Positions 48,344 through 60,507 are shown, counted from the first letter of the stretch. The stretch: DNA of 64,000 nucleotides from Adineta steineri (GCA_905250115.1 CAJNOI010000022.1:62001-126000), one strand, 5' to 3'. The notes: generated by a model from the letters alone, not told the origin. Program-made: numbers and translations.

Positions 48344-48443
48344 NNNNNNNNNNNNNNNNNNNNNNNNNNNNNNNNNNNNNNNNNNNNNNNNNNNNNNNNN
48401 NNNNNNNNNNNNNNNNNNNNNNNNNNNNNNNNNNNNNNNNNNN
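48344..48443. other. Assembly gap (exactly 100 N)
   Basis: A run of exactly 100 Ns, the usual placeholder for a gap of unknown length. It lies in intergenic DNA 3' of the chitin-binding gene. Confidence 0.99.
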
Positions 48444-48601
48444 ATTTATTGATATAATATGTTAGTTGTAATTTGAATTTCTTTTATATCTATAGAATAT
48501 TTTTTAATTGAAAGAACAACACCTATAAGATCAGTGTATTACATACTATTCTTTCATGCAAATAATTAGTTATTGACTTTAAAATCTGATAAAACAATTT
48601 A

Positions 48602-50882
48602 TTAAATAATATTCACCAAATGAAAATCTAACATAGAATCTGTAAAAAATACAATGAAGAAAAAAATTAGATTAAATGAAAATTGATAATTTTTTATTGC
48701 AAAACATCGAACTTGTTTAGCAGGTAAACATTTTTGATGTTGAACGGAAAATCTATGACCATATTCACATGCTGTATAATTAAATGTTCGACTTTCCAAA
48801 CATGTATAATGAAATTGACAATTAGGTCGATATTGATCAACATAATTACCATTTGGTTTACCTCGACAAACAGGTTTAAATTCACATAATGGAGAATTAT
48901 CATAATCACCTAATATAACAAAAACATAAGAAATGAAAAAAAAACTAAAGTCTTACAAGGATCGATACAATTTTCACGTGAACCACAATTAACAACTTGA
49001 AAATTTTCACAACTTTTGGTTTCAACTGAATAAAGTTTATGTAATGGACATACTTGTTCTTTTAAATGACCATTAATACATTCATAATAATGACAACAAC
49101 TATGAGTAGCAACAAAACGTAAACGTTGACCATTAGGTGGACATTTATGTTGACCTTTTTATTGTAAATATATTTTTAGAAGATAATTTAAGAATAGCTT
49201 AACAAGTAACGCTCGTCCGAGGAATCGCTTAGCTCTTTCTCGTAGAAATGCATCCTCTTCAAATTTACTGGAAAACCGTAAAAAATCGGTATTCGATGTT
49301 TTTTTGACCTCTCTCCCCCCTCACTATGGTCACCCAACAGATCTCAGATTCGAAGTCCCCGTATCAAAAAACCTCTAGAAATGTCTTTTTCGATGTTTTT
49401 TTGACCCTGTGGACAGACAAGCAATCAATCAAACAAACAAACAATTTATTCTTGCTAGACTCTTCTCTACGAGAAAGAGAATTACTTACAATGAGGAACA
49501 TCTTTTGGCCATTGACAACCATGTTCTAAATAAATATTATATTTTTAAAAAAATTATATATTATTTTTTAAAAATTTACTCTTATCGTAGAAGAGACCAG
49601 CATCACAAAACGATGGTTTGTCGACACCACCTATGAAAAAGAAAAAAAAAATCCATAGAACGATATAAGATATTTTATTGCATATTTAAAGAGAAGAGAA
49701 AAGTTCTATACGTTTTATAATATCTTATAAAACGAAAATCTGCACCTACCATTGCAATAATGATAAGCAGAACAATCATATGGATCTGCAAAATGTTTTT
49801 GTATTCCTGGTGGACATTCAATTTGTGGATAAACGTTTGTTCGAAAATTTCTTGGAGTTGTAACAGGATTTCCATCACCATCAATCATAAGTGTTGATGC
49901 TTTTGATGATGTATGTAAATTACCAGCTTTACCTATTCAAACAAATAAATTTGTAAATAAATTGAAAAATAAAAAACTAACAATCTGATTTATCTGGCCA
50001 ATCACATCCTTGTGTTTCTGTTGAATACCAGAGATTATTAAGACATTGTAGTACTTGATGTGAACCAATAGCACAAAAATGATATATATGACAATATTTT
50101 GGATCTAAGAGAAAAACACAATAATATCATTCGATTTATTAAAGATAAAAAAAATACCTGGAAAATATCCTTCAGCATCATATTCACAGGTAAAATTCGA
50201 GTCAACTTTAATAGGTTGTCGTGTTGTTGCTAATTTTGTCGAACGCCAAGCAAGACTTGGATCAGTTGCAAATAGAGTTACTAAAATTTTCGAAATGAAT
50301 ATTAAATAGAATATTTTCATGAAAATTACCTCCTCGAATATCTGTTATTTTATCCCATTTTCTCAATCCTTTTCGACATTCAACTGTATTTTCCCATGCA
50401 CAATTTTTCTTTGTTGGATCCCATGAAGTACCTGCAGCACAAATAGCTACTGTATCAACACCTGATGTACATATGTGATACATTTGACAATTATGTCGAT
50501 CAGGAAAATAACCATCGGCTATATAAAAAAGAAATCAGTCATATATAAAAATTTTAATATAGTGAATCATACTTTTACAAACAAATGGTGCTGCTTCACG
50601 TTTAATACGTTCTAATAAAGTTTCGTCTTCATCAGGATTATAAAGATACGAATTCGGTTTTGTTATAAGTGATTGAATGTTGTTGTTGTTCGAAGAAATT
50701 GTTGTTGTAATCGTTGCCAAATTAGTTGAAAAAATCGACTGATATTGTATGATATTGTTGTTGGTCGAGTTCGTCGACGTTTGTTTTTTATTCGTTGATT
50801 CATTTAGATTCGATAAAATACGTGATTGAATAGAAGAATTTAAAAAGAAAATTATAAACCACCACAAGAAATTATTCTCCAT
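48602..50882 (-). CDS. Secreted chitin-binding protein with five peritrophin-A (CBM14) domains, 9 exons
   Basis: Exons: 50882-50573, 50518-50330, 50280-50158, 50104-49982, 49932-49750, 49630-49580, 49525-49490, 49154-48957, 48909-48602. All are GT-AG and in phase, giving 506 residues. The N-terminus (NNFLWWFIIFFLNSSIQS) is a signal peptide, followed by an Asn/Thr-rich linker. Five six-Cys modules follow, with the C-x(n)-C-x5-C pattern and aromatic positions of CBM14. Examples are DRHNCQMYHICTSG, DPKYCHIYHFCAIG, DPYDCSAYHYCNGG, HSCCHYYECING and PNCQFHYTCLES. The C-terminus is hydrophobic (FNLIFFFIVFFTDSM), possibly a GPI signal. Such proteins bind chitin in cuticle, trophi or gut lining. Intron 7 holds inverted-repeat element R. 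It lies upstream of gap sequence and in tandem with a second CBM14 gene. Confidence 0.88.
49205..49479 (-). mobile_element. Intronic inverted-repeat element R, copy 2
   Basis: Perfect 14-bp inverted repeats at 49233-49246 (CTCTTTCTCGTAGA) and 49466-49479. The flank at 49208-49232 (AACGCTCGTCCGAGGAATCG) is shared with copy 1. The interior duplicates CGATGTTTTTTTGACC (about 49295 and 49390), making it about 100 bp longer than copy 1. It lies in intron 7 of the chitin-binding gene. Confidence 0.75.
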
Positions 50883-51473
50883 ATTTTATCCATTCTTTAA
50901 TTATTCATTTACTAAATGAAAATTTCTTTTCTTACTTCTTGTTTTTGTTAAGAAAAGAAAAACAAAATGTACATCGATTTAATTGGACATATACACACGC
51001 ACGTAATACATACAAACACCAAACTCTGTATTAGATCAAGTATGTTTATTTGAGGTTTAATTTCTTTCTTCGTTCATTATTCTATATGGGTTCTTTTATC
51101 CGATGTAACAAATAAAAATAAAATATATTCTGAATACAACAAACGAACGAATGCGTAGGATTAATTATAATGACGTAATAGATTACGATTGATATAATCA
51201 TTATCAATGTATACTGAAGAAATAAAAAGGCTAAACGATACTTGTGTAGATCGTTTTATTATATAATTAATGAGAACGTTTCATTGATAAACAAAATCTT
51301 TCTTTTTTTTCATTTAGAACAACTTGTTCATTATATTGCATTCTTTATTATAAATAATCTTTTTCTTTTTCTATTATAACTAGACAATAAAACATAAACT
51401 ACAGCAACAATAGGCACGTACAATAAGAGTAGAAAAAAAACGACAAGCAGAAAAAAAACGAATGTTCATTTGA
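50883..51473. other. Intergenic between tandem chitin-binding genes
   Basis: About 590 bp of AT-rich DNA, upstream of the 5-domain gene and downstream of the 4-domain gene. It probably holds the former's promoter. No gene is seen. Confidence 0.6.
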
Positions 51474-53135
51474 TCATAATTCAAAACCGATCAGAAATAA
51501 TATCATTGAAATAAATGAAATTAAAATTCTAACATTTTCACGATCTAAATGATGTAAACTATTTTCAATATAAATACTAAATTTAAACATACATAGTACT
51601 GATGCACTTCCGAGAATATAAGTACCACATGGCATTGGAACAGCACTAGCTGGACCACATTTCGTTGTTAAACTATTAAATTTTAGATCATCTGGACATT
51701 TTGCTTCTCGGACTTTAATTTTTGCTACACATTGATAATAAAAACTACAATTACGTTCTGTATCTGGATGAATGCCATCACGTCGATTGACACCTATTTT
51801 TAATCATGATCAATAATTTTTTTCTATTTATTATTCAAAACTTACATTGATTTTTATCCGCTAAATTAAGTGCTCTAGCTCCACAAAAAACTCGTTCATA
51901 ATCCATACATTGACGTTTATCGGTATCAAATAATTGTCTTTCAGGGCAATTAAGTCGTATGCGTACACCTTTATCACATTGATAATAACTATTACATTCA
52001 GTTGGATCAGCAATTGAATAAATTCCAGTTGGTTGACATTCAATAGCTGATGTACCATCATGACTATCTCCTCTATGTGTTGGTGCTACGATTGATGGTA
52101 TACTTGCATGTGTTTTAATCGATTCAGTATCAATTGGTTTATTTGATGTTGTTGTATCTAATAAAACAAATTGAAAATAAATAATCGGAATAAATAAAAT
52201 ATAATTTATTTCAAGAATTTCATGCCTTCAGTAGTGGTACTTGTTGAATAATCTAATTTCTTTTCATCACAATTAACTCGATCAATCCATGCACATGATT
52301 TGCTTTCTTCATCCCATGCAGTACCTTTAGGACATTCAAATCCTTGATCAACACCATGCGCACATCGATAATATCTCGTGCAATAATCAGGATCACTGAT
52401 ATATAAACAAAATGCACATGCTACATCATCATTCACAAAAGAAGATTATTTTCTTACGCAAAAAATCCATCACGACCAGCACAAAATGTTTCAGCCGATG
52501 AATTTACTTGACAAACAGTGAAACAAAAAACTGGAAGAGAAGGTTTAATTGATCATTCAGAAGTAGTAGAAGAAGAAGAAGATTATATTCAACAAAATAA
52601 GCATTCATGCACTAGTGATATAAATTCTCACGATCAATATCTTCTTCATTATCATCCAACATTCTTTTTTTTGGTGTTGTTTTCTTTTTTTTTGATTTTA
52701 CTGTACTACCAATAGACGTGTCATCATCGGTTTCATTTTCATCATCATTCGTTTCTTCATCTTCAGATGTAACTTTTGCTGTTGTTTTCTCTGCACGTGA
52801 ACAGTCTACACTATCAAGCCAATTACAACGACTTGCAGAATGGTCCCAAGCAGTCCCACTAGCACATTCAAATTCTTCTGATGTACCATGTATACAACGC
52901 CAATAAATATGACAAAATTCTGGATCATAATACCAGCCATCTTCTTTTGCTGAACAATCATATTCAGCGAATGATATTTTAATAGCAAAGCAAATTATAA
53001 TAATAACAGCATAACCATAACTAGAAGCTAAAATAATACAAGAAGAAGCTTTTATCTATATTCTACTGTCTACAAAGCATTCGTCATGTATTTTTATTTC
53101 TTACCAAAAAGGAGAAAGATCTTTCTAAACATCAT
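51474..53135 (-). CDS. Secreted chitin-binding protein with four peritrophin-A (CBM14) domains, 6 exons
   Basis: Exons: 53135-53105, 53027-52710, 52530-52458, 52395-52241, 52157-51846, 51793-51474, phases consistent, 402 residues. The start MMFRKIF leads into a signal peptide (AVIIIICFAIKISFA) completed in exon 2. CBM14 modules contain DPEFCHIYWRCIHG, DPDYCTRYYRCAHG, DPTECNSYYQCDKG and RNCSFYYQCVA, separated by acidic and Ser/Thr-rich linkers. The C-terminus is hydrophobic (ILISFISMILFLIGFEL), possibly a GPI signal. The exon 2/3 junction is the weak point. A phase-compatible donor (ATTG|GTAGTA) gives a 179-bp intron, longer than usual. Reading straight on instead runs into a stop at about 52610, which would make a one-domain protein and a separate gene. 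The role is probably chitin binding in an extracellular matrix. Confidence 0.72.
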
Positions 53136-55496
53136 TTACAATGTTGAAGAAAAAAAATTATCAAATGATCTCGTTTTTTTTCTCGTAGTCGAACTATACA
53201 AGTTCTCAAATATTAACTAAACGTGAGACAACACACATGCTTACAGTCACAGGGTCGTTTATGATGGTTCAACAGCTGCATATTTTCATCGTTGAACTGT
53301 TTTGTTATCAGATAAAACAATATAAGAAAGATTATGTCAAATAAAAGAACAAAAAAAAGATCAATCGAGTAATCCTTAGCCAAAGAAATCAATCGATCTC
53401 TTTTCATGTTGATCTACTTTGTTCGATAGACAGACTTCGTATTAAAAAAAGGTTACATTCTTTTTTCGTTCGGTTCTTTTTTTGTATTGTTTATTATACG
53501 ACTGACAATCAATATTATGTGATACAATGTCTATTTAATAGTGAAGAACGTTGATTCACATAGGTTATCATTTGATGTAAATAACAATTCATATTTCAAA
53601 AATTTATTCTATTCATAAGATACGAAATTATATAAGTATCATTGAAATACAATAGTTTCTATTTCTTACATAATACATTTTCATAGAAATTCATAATTCT
53701 CCAATTAGCGTAATTTTTACAAATAAGAATCAAGTCAAATGTTAAAATAATTCTAGAAAAAATATTCTTTATTAATTTTGTTGCTTTTTGGATGCAGAAG
53801 TAAACGGCGGGTGGTTTTTGAATATGAACATGAGCATATTCGCTGGTATATACTGTCCTTTTATTCTTTAATGTTAATTAATGTCAGTATTCAAACTGAG
53901 GACAATCTAATTTTAATCTACAAAGATATATTAAATTATGATTTTTCTCGATCTAACGTACTGAATAACAGCATTTTTAGATTATACAACGTATCCATAA
54001 TAATTATATTATTTATAAATAGAATATACGTTCAATTACCATTTATTTATTATATATATGTGCATGTTGTGATCAAAATTAAAATCTAAAGGTTATAACT
54101 ATTTACAAGTCAGGATACTTCCGTCTATTCAGTAATATTTTATTTTAAAACTATCGTCCCTGTGTTAACCTTTTGACGACGGATTTATATTTTTGGAAAA
54201 TAATTAGAAAAAAAGAAATCTTTTGAAATAGTTTACTATTAATTTTTAATTAATTTCATTTCCTACTTGAGATGTATCACAAGTATATATATAATACCTT
54301 CCCTAAGTTCATCGCAATATGAAATAGAATTATAAATAGATAGTTGCCATCTTCTGATTTTAACAAACTCAGAATCGACAATGCATATAAGCATCACCCG
54401 GCTTCAAAGAGTTAACAGTTACAAATAAGTTCGATAAGTACACATGAGATTGTTTTTATATATTAAAATAAGTTATATAAATAGCAGAACTTTTAATCAA
54501 AATTATAGAATGTCGCATTAGGAAATAAACTATTTTTGAAAAAAAAAGAAGCTAGACAGTATATCTTTGAGCAATAATGGACATTTGATAGCATTATTAT
54601 AAATACTATCCTTTTGCGACATTCTTGTTTAGAATAGTTTTATTATTAACTAATTGATAATCATTTATTTAGACGGTAGTTGAATTTTATTGACAAACTT
54701 TTTATTAGAATTCTCACGTGCGTATATCTCTAGAACTATACAAAATATATAATGTAGAGGGACAAGTACGTTTGTTCAAGGGTATAAGAAGTTTCACACA
54801 ATGACATTAATTCTATGACGTAGAAAAATCTTCTGGCTCGGAAATAAAAATATAAAATACACTACTTCACTAATTAGTAATTGTTTCTCTTCTTCATATG
54901 TGCATATTAATTTATGTAAAAGGAATAATATGTCAGTAATCCCTGCTTTCTCTTTCTTCATGTTTCTTTTGAAAGATATAGATACAGTATGAAATCGTTT
55001 TCATTATTTAGATGGTTCTAGATAGCTACTTGTTCAAAGTATGAACTTTTTGACGAACAATATTGTAACTGACCATGCATACCTTGAAAAACTCTTTCAA
55101 CTCCTAGTCTATATAAAATTTGCTGACATATAATGTTAAATATCTTTCTTCTTCGTTTCATTAAGGTGTCAGACAGCGAAAAAAAATGACGATAGAATCC
55201 GACCAGATGTGCATCTTAAATAATAACTAGTAATCGGTCCCAATGGGCGATAAGCCTATAGAAGTTATTACTAAAAAATTAAATTAATTAACTTATTATC
55301 TGTATTGATTTCTTATCTTTCGAAACATGTACTAATGAAATATGCCACTTTCTTTTATTAAAAAAATGACAATGAGCATTTTATCTTCAAGTTAAAGACA
55401 TCAGATGTTCATTTTCTACAATACTAAATACACATAAACAACTTGCACTTACATACACATCTCTTGTTATATGTTTTGTTTTTCGTTGTAGAAATA
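53136..55496. other. Intergenic, one piggyBac-like MITE, no gene seen
   Basis: 2.4 kb of AT-rich sequence between a minus-strand and a plus-strand gene. It contains a TTAA-flanked MITE (54165-54415). Frames at 53213-53407 and 53778-54089 are hydrophobic or low-complexity and not supported as genes. Confidence 0.6.
54165..54415. mobile_element. piggyBac-like MITE 3 (TTAA target, diverged)
   Basis: TTAA lies at 54165-54168 and 54412-54415. The left end is CCTTTTGACGACGG; the right end reverse-complements to CTCTTTGAAGCCGG, an imperfect match. The body is 243 bp with no coding frame. It is less certain than copies 1 and 2 because the ends have diverged. Confidence 0.55.
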
Positions 55497-56414
55497 ATGG
55501 CATTTAACAATGATTCAACTACGATAGATATTGAACCTTGGTTTATTCCTATTGATATCTTCAAAATTAGTTGTGCTATTATTGCTATTATACTAGCTTT
55601 GATTTTTTTACATATTATTCTTTTCGAAAAATCATGTCATACAGTTCCGATGTTACTTGTTTCTAATTCATATTTAGCTCAACTTATTTATGCAATTGAT
55701 GTATTACTTATCGCTTTATTTACACTTCAAAATGATCGTAAACAAAATCAATTTGGTTATTCATTTTGCATTCTAGGAGGTTCGATTAGTTATGCAATAA
55801 CAATGATACAAATGTATTCTTATTTACTACAAGCAATCTATAGATATATTACTGTTATTTATCCCTCTCGTTTATTTTGGCAATCAGTTCGATTACAAAC
55901 TATTCTTATTATTATAACATGGATTTGTGGCACTATTTATATCATTGTATTAATATTTACTGATCAAATCATATATCTTATTGATGATCAAATATGTCAA
56001 ATGCCTCTTCGTCTTTCATTCTTAACTATTTTTAATGCATTTTATATCTATATGTTTCCTTTAGGAGCAATTATGGTTATCTATTTTAAAATGGTTCTAT
56101 ATGTTAGAGAAATGGGTAAACGTGCTACTCCAGCTAATACGTTAGTTCGTGCACAACGAGAATTACGAATGATTCATCGAATTGTTACTCTTGTATTATT
56201 TTTAATGGTACTCGGTGTACCGTATGTTCTATTTATATTAATGTCATTTTTTAATAGTGCACCAAAATATCATTTTCGAATTGCTTATATATTTATTGTG
56301 ATATCATTAGTATTTATGATGATTGCTTTATTTCAAATTGCCGAACCATTAAAAGCATCTATTATGAAAAAAGTACGAAGACGACCGATTAACATAGTAC
56401 CAACATTCACATAA
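55497..56414 (+). CDS. Rhodopsin-like 7TM receptor, intronless, about 305 aa
   Basis: Seven helices are evident, the first being ISCAIIAIILALIFLHIILF. The loop before TM3 has a Cys (YSFCILGG), pairing with one before TM5 (DDQICQMPL). DRY at the end of TM3 is replaced by IYRYI. The third cytosolic loop holds RAQRELRMIHR. TM7 ends with PLKAS and a short basic tail (KKVRRRP). N-terminal sequon NDST is present. I prefer ATG 55497 (MAFNNDS); the frame extends upstream to 55443. Overall it is a short-tailed, divergent class A-like receptor, with the ligand unknown. A broken copy follows 1.6 kb downstream. Confidence 0.82.
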   Translation: MAFNNDSTTIDIEPWFIPIDIFKISCAIIAIILALIFLHIILFEKSCHTVPMLLVSNSYLAQLIYAIDVLLIALFTLQNDRKQNQFGYSFCILGGSISYAITMIQMYSYLLQAIYRYITVIYPSRLFWQSVRLQTILIIITWICGTIYIIVLIFTDQIIYLIDDQICQMPLRLSFLTIFNAFYIYMFPLGAIMVIYFKMVLYVREMGKRATPANTLVRAQRELRMIHRIVTLVLFLMVLGVPYVLFILMSFFNSAPKYHFRIAYIFIVISLVFMMIALFQIAEPLKASIMKKVRRRPINIVPTFT

Positions 56415-56739
56415 ACAATTTATTTTATTTTTTATTTAAAAAAACGGTCATAAAATGATTATTTGGAAATAAATAGAACCGATGAAGATCATTATGTATA
56501 AAATAACGAGTATATATAGAATCTCATATGTTTATTTATCTTTTGAAAAAAATCCGATCTTCTGCCGAGTTATGTAAAGACACATGTTAAACTAAAAGGA
56601 TAGTGCGTAAGAAATATTTTCAAATGATTTAATAAGTTACTGAGTCGTTTAAAATTCGATTTACCGAAAGAAAAAACTTGAGTATCTCCATTACGACGTA
56701 AGCATAGCATCTGATTTTTTCTGTCAATGATAGAGATAC

Positions 56740-56901
56740 TTAACCCTAGGAGTCCCAAACCTTTTTTTTGCGTTTTAAGGTCATCCTATACTCACTTCAC
56801 ATCCTATTTTTGAAAGGTACAAAACAATAAAATATCTTCATTGTATGAAAATTTGACGGAGACTGGGTCAGAAATGACCCACTTAGGACTCCTAGGGTTA
56901 A
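56740..56901. mobile_element. piggyBac-like MITE 2 (TTAA target)
   Basis: TTAA at both ends (56740-56743 and 56898-56901). Inverted ends CCCTAGGAGTCC and GGACTCCTAGGG are perfect over 12 bp. An internal hairpin TGGGTCAGAAATGACCCA lies at 56864-56881. The body is 154 bp and non-coding. It is similar in design to MITE 1. Confidence 0.9.
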
Positions 56902-57091
56902 TAAAGTATCTCTCTCAGTATGTTCTGTTATTGATGAAAAACATTAGCTCATTTGTCTGAACTATATTGAAGATATTCAATTTTTTTTTCTGTAAACCAA
57001 CTTTTGGATCAATCTGTATAATATCTAGTTTTAAAACATTGAAATTAGTTAACGATATTCACAGAATTTATATCCATTTGTCAGATTCACC

Positions 57092-57293
57092 CTGGAATAG
57101 GGTAGGACAGTTCTATATTAGTTCCGTTCTTGGGAACTGTTAAATAGTTCTTTTGAAAGGAACTGAACTGTACCCAACAGTTCTTTGAATAGAACTGAAC
57201 TTTATCAACAGTTCTTTCAGAGGAACTGTATTGGCAGTTCTTTTAACCAGTTCATCTGAACTTGGAACTGCGAACTGTTCTACCTCTACCCTG
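57092..57293. repeat. CAGTTC/GAACTG inverted-repeat cluster, probable MITE
   Basis: Many alternating CAGTTC and GAACTG hexamers lie within 200 bp (for example AACAGTTCTTT paired with AGAACTGAAC), so the sequence can fold into multiple hairpins. The right end reverse-complements to GGTAGAACAGTTC and the left contains GGTAGGACAGTTC, imperfect terminal repeats. No target duplication was identified. Confidence 0.6.
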
Positions 57294-57978
57294 AAAGAGC
57301 TATCAAATATCCGAAAAATTATTTGATTACTTCAAATTTCAGATTCAAATACTGATTGATTAAAGCATAATTTAATGAATGACCAACAGCAAGTTATTTT
57401 GTTGATAGTTTTTAAAAACTTTCATGAAATCAATACTACTATCTCAGTATTATTTTTATTAAACAGCTGGTATATGATTCAATGAAATTAGTTGGAAAAA
57501 CCTAATTACACGGATTTACTCTCGTAAATCTCTTTGTGTTACCAGTGCTTATATAAGAATAGATTGTACCTATAAGACAGATTGAATTATCATGAAATTT
57601 TTTTTCAACTTAAAAATGATGATGACAAGTACTTAGTTATCTCATTATACTAATCGTTTTAAATAGCATAGCTAATTATAAAAGAAATAAAAGAAGATAT
57701 TGTGATTGTGATTTGAATGAATATTTATATCAATTTGAATAAAGCTAATGATCTATTACTATTTTATGAATTAAAAAGATTTAGTTATTAACGCAATATT
57801 TAAGCTTTTTTTCTGTTAATAATTTTAAATTGAATAATAATTTTTTCTAAGCTTATTTCTTTAATGAAAGAATAAAAAAATGTGAAGACTGAATATTTTA
57901 ATAATAAATTTCAGCAATGGGAAACAGTATATTAATAAAATAAAATCAACTCATTTTTGCTTTTCATAAAAAAAACAA

Positions 57979-58890
57979 ATGAATTCAACATTATTGATTA
58001 CAATTAATGAAACATAGTTTACTCCTCTTGATATCTTATCAATTATATGTATTATTATAGCTATTGGTCTTGCAATATTCTTTTTATTTGTTATTATTTT
58101 TGATAAAACATGTCATACAATTCCAATGTTACTCGTTGCTAATTCATGTTTAGCTCAACTTCTATTTGCAAGTAGTTTATTATTGATGAGTATTTTTACA
58201 CTTAAAAATGATTTTAAACAAATTTAATATCAAGATTCATTTTGTGTTTTTCGAGCATACATGAGTTATAGTTTATGTACTATACAAAATTGTTCTTATT
58301 TAGTACAATCCATCTATCGATATACTGCTGTTGTTTATCAGAAAGATTTATATTTGCGAACAGTACGAACACAACTACTATTTATTTGTTTCTCATGGAT
58401 ATTTGCTTTTATATATCTTTTAGAATTTTTATTTTCCAATGAAATAATCTACAATGTTGATAATCAAATATGTCAAGTTCCTCTTCGATTTTCTTTCTCC
58501 GTAATTTATTTAGCACTTTGTTCCTATATAATTTCTATCTCATTAATTATATTTATTTATTTTATATTAATTTGTCATGTAAACGAAATGCGGAAAAATA
58601 TAATGCCTGTCAATATATAGTTACGAGTACAACGAGAATTTAAAATGGCACGCCGTATAGTTATACTTATAATGATTTTATTTAAATCTGATTTTCCTTA
58701 TGGATTATTTGCTTTCATATCATTTTTTACTATTCCACCAAAATATTATTTACGAATTGTTTTTGTATTTGTTAATTTATCATTACCAATGGTCATGATT
58801 TCTCTGTTTCAATTTACTAGCAAACTTAAAACATCTGTAATGAAACTATTAAAATATCGACCAAATGTAATAATTGCACCAATAACATAA
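57979..58890 (+). pseudogene. 7TM receptor pseudogene, paralogue of the 55.5-kb receptor
   Basis: The reading frame is collinear with the upstream receptor for its whole length, with shared blocks CHTIPMLLV, YLVQSIYRYTAV, DNQICQVPLRFSF and VQREFKM. Three in-frame stops interrupt it: TAG 58015-58017 (where the paralogue has Trp), TAA 58225-58227 and TAG 58618-58620. There is no frameshift, and length and C-terminus (LKYRPN) are kept, so it is probably a recent tandem duplicate losing function by point mutation. Stop-codon readthrough is a less likely alternative. Confidence 0.85.
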
Positions 58891-59463
58891 TTCATTTGAT
58901 AACTTATAAATCTAACGATGGCTATACATGCAAATTAAATGAATGCTTTCACAATCAAACTAATACATTTCGAATCCATTGTAGATGTAAGTATGAATCA
59001 ATGGTGATATTCATCTACATTTATTCTCAATAATAATGATGCCTGAAAAACAGTAATCAATGCTTCTTCAATTGTTTGAATCTTTATCAATGTAAAATGT
59101 TCTTATTCGTTTTACATTCTCTTTTTTCTTATTACGTTTTTTTTGTCAGATTCTACCCACTGTACGTTTTTATGTCCTTATGTCTTTTATTATCATATGA
59201 ATCAAACAGCTGTGCATGCTCACAGTATTTCTTCTACGCACTTGTTAATAAAATTAGAAAGAGACCGAAATCAATCAAAACCATATGTAATAATTGTTAT
59301 TCTGTTTTTTTATTATTGTTTATTGATGAATACTCTTAATACAATTATAAAACAATATGAGGGCGTTCGATTTTGTAAGAAGTTTTGAGGTGCCGATATT
59401 ACATTAGTATTTGTTTTTTGACTTTTAATATTTCCTATGAAAAAATATGAAAAAGAAAATAAT
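58891..59463. other. Convergent intergenic, no gene seen
   Basis: About 570 bp between the receptor pseudogene and the glycosyltransferase 3' end. Frames at 59076-59388 are Tyr/Phe-rich and overlap each other, and are not convincing. Confidence 0.5.
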
Positions 59464-60507
59464 TCATTTGATCAATAATTTGAAGCGAGTACTTCCACAA
59501 TAAGAAAGCCATTCAATTGGCATCTTTTTGTAAAATATATACAAATGTCCGAAATAATCAAGCGGATCTTTTAAGCGTTTAGATGGAACAACATGCGTAG
59601 TACGTGGATATTGATTTTTACAAGCGGATTTCCATGTTGGACCATCTATCAAATAATGATAAGTATGTCCATTAATATAACATGGTAGAGCAACAATATA
59701 TTTTGGATAGTACATTGCGAAAAGATTCAAAATAGTTTGATCTGCTGTTATGAAGCTTTTCAATTGGAATTGATTGAATGCATTATTAGTAGCATCACTT
59801 AACAGTTTTGTAAAGTTGATTGATCGACATATTTTAATATCATAGAGAACTACGCCTGTTATATATGGATCAGGTAATAAACCATTGTATTTATAATCAA
59901 TCGGTAACGATGGATACCACGGTACTAATCCCAATACAGTGGTATTGGATGTAAACAATAGAAATTGTTGCCATATCGAATATATATCATCTAAAACAAT
60001 GATATCAGCATCCAAAAGTATAATATGAGATATATCAGATGGTAAATATTCATGTATAAAAATTTTTGAGAATGCATATAGTCCAGAATAATGAGTATTA
60101 GTTATATGGTGTCTATCCAAAAAACTTTGACTACTTTTAATAAGATTTTCAAGTGGATATAATCGAAATTCAGTACAATCATTATTGAGATATTTGAAAT
60201 AATTTGAAAGAGTTATTCTTCCTTGACAATCTGTGAAAATATGAAACGTTAAATTGTAAGATTTTCGTCGATGAAAAAGAATAGATTTAATTAGATTTAA
60301 AGCCATATCATTGAACTCATTATTTGCTGTAACAATTACTAAATGAATACTATTTTCTAAAAATTGAGATGTCCATATTTCTGTAGCATTTAATCGATCG
60401 ATAATACATTCATTATTCTGTTGTTGAACGAAAGAATATCGACTGATAATATATATGTTAATACAACAAATGACAATAATCCAACAGAATATTGATTTTA
60501 AATACAT
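59464..60507 (-). CDS. Type II membrane GT8-family glycosyltransferase, intronless, 347 aa
   Basis: Residues 5-22 form a signal anchor (SIFCWIIVICCINIYIIS), as in Golgi glycosyltransferases. The GT8-type fold starts HLVIVTANNEFNDMALNLIKSI. The metal/nucleotide-binding DxD lies in HIILLDADIIVLDDI (about residues 166-174). FITADQTILN and YFGHLYIFYKK follow, resembling the C-terminal motifs of xylosyl-/glucosyltransferases (GXYLT or LARGE-like). Several sequons are present (NAT, NLT, NFT). It probably transfers a sugar from UDP-sugar onto a glycoprotein in the Golgi; donor and acceptor cannot be told. Confidence 0.82.
   Translation of the reverse strand: MYLKSIFCWIIVICCINIYIISRYSFVQQQNNECIIDRLNATEIWTSQFLENSIHLVIVTANNEFNDMALNLIKSILFHRRKSYNLTFHIFTDCQGRITLSNYFKYLNNDCTEFRLYPLENLIKSSQSFLDRHHITNTHYSGLYAFSKIFIHEYLPSDISHIILLDADIIVLDDIYSIWQQFLLFTSNTTVLGLVPWYPSLPIDYKYNGLLPDPYITGVVLYDIKICRSINFTKLLSDATNNAFNQFQLKSFITADQTILNLFAMYYPKYIVALPCYINGHTYHYLIDGPTWKSACKNQYPRTTHVVPSKRLKDPLDYFGHLYIFYKKMPIEWLSYCGSTRFKLLIK

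Larger units (their letters stand above)
47118..48601. other. Intergenic with two MITEs and an assembly gap
   Basis: Contains a 124-bp hAT-like MITE (47319-47442), family-1 copy c (47704-47935), and 100 Ns. The remainder is AT-rich. No gene is seen. Confidence 0.7.
56415..57978. other. Intergenic with two repeat elements
   Basis: Contains piggyBac-like MITE 2 (56740-56901) and a GAACTG/CAGTTC inverted-repeat cluster (57092-57293). Otherwise it is AT-rich with no gene. Confidence 0.6.
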
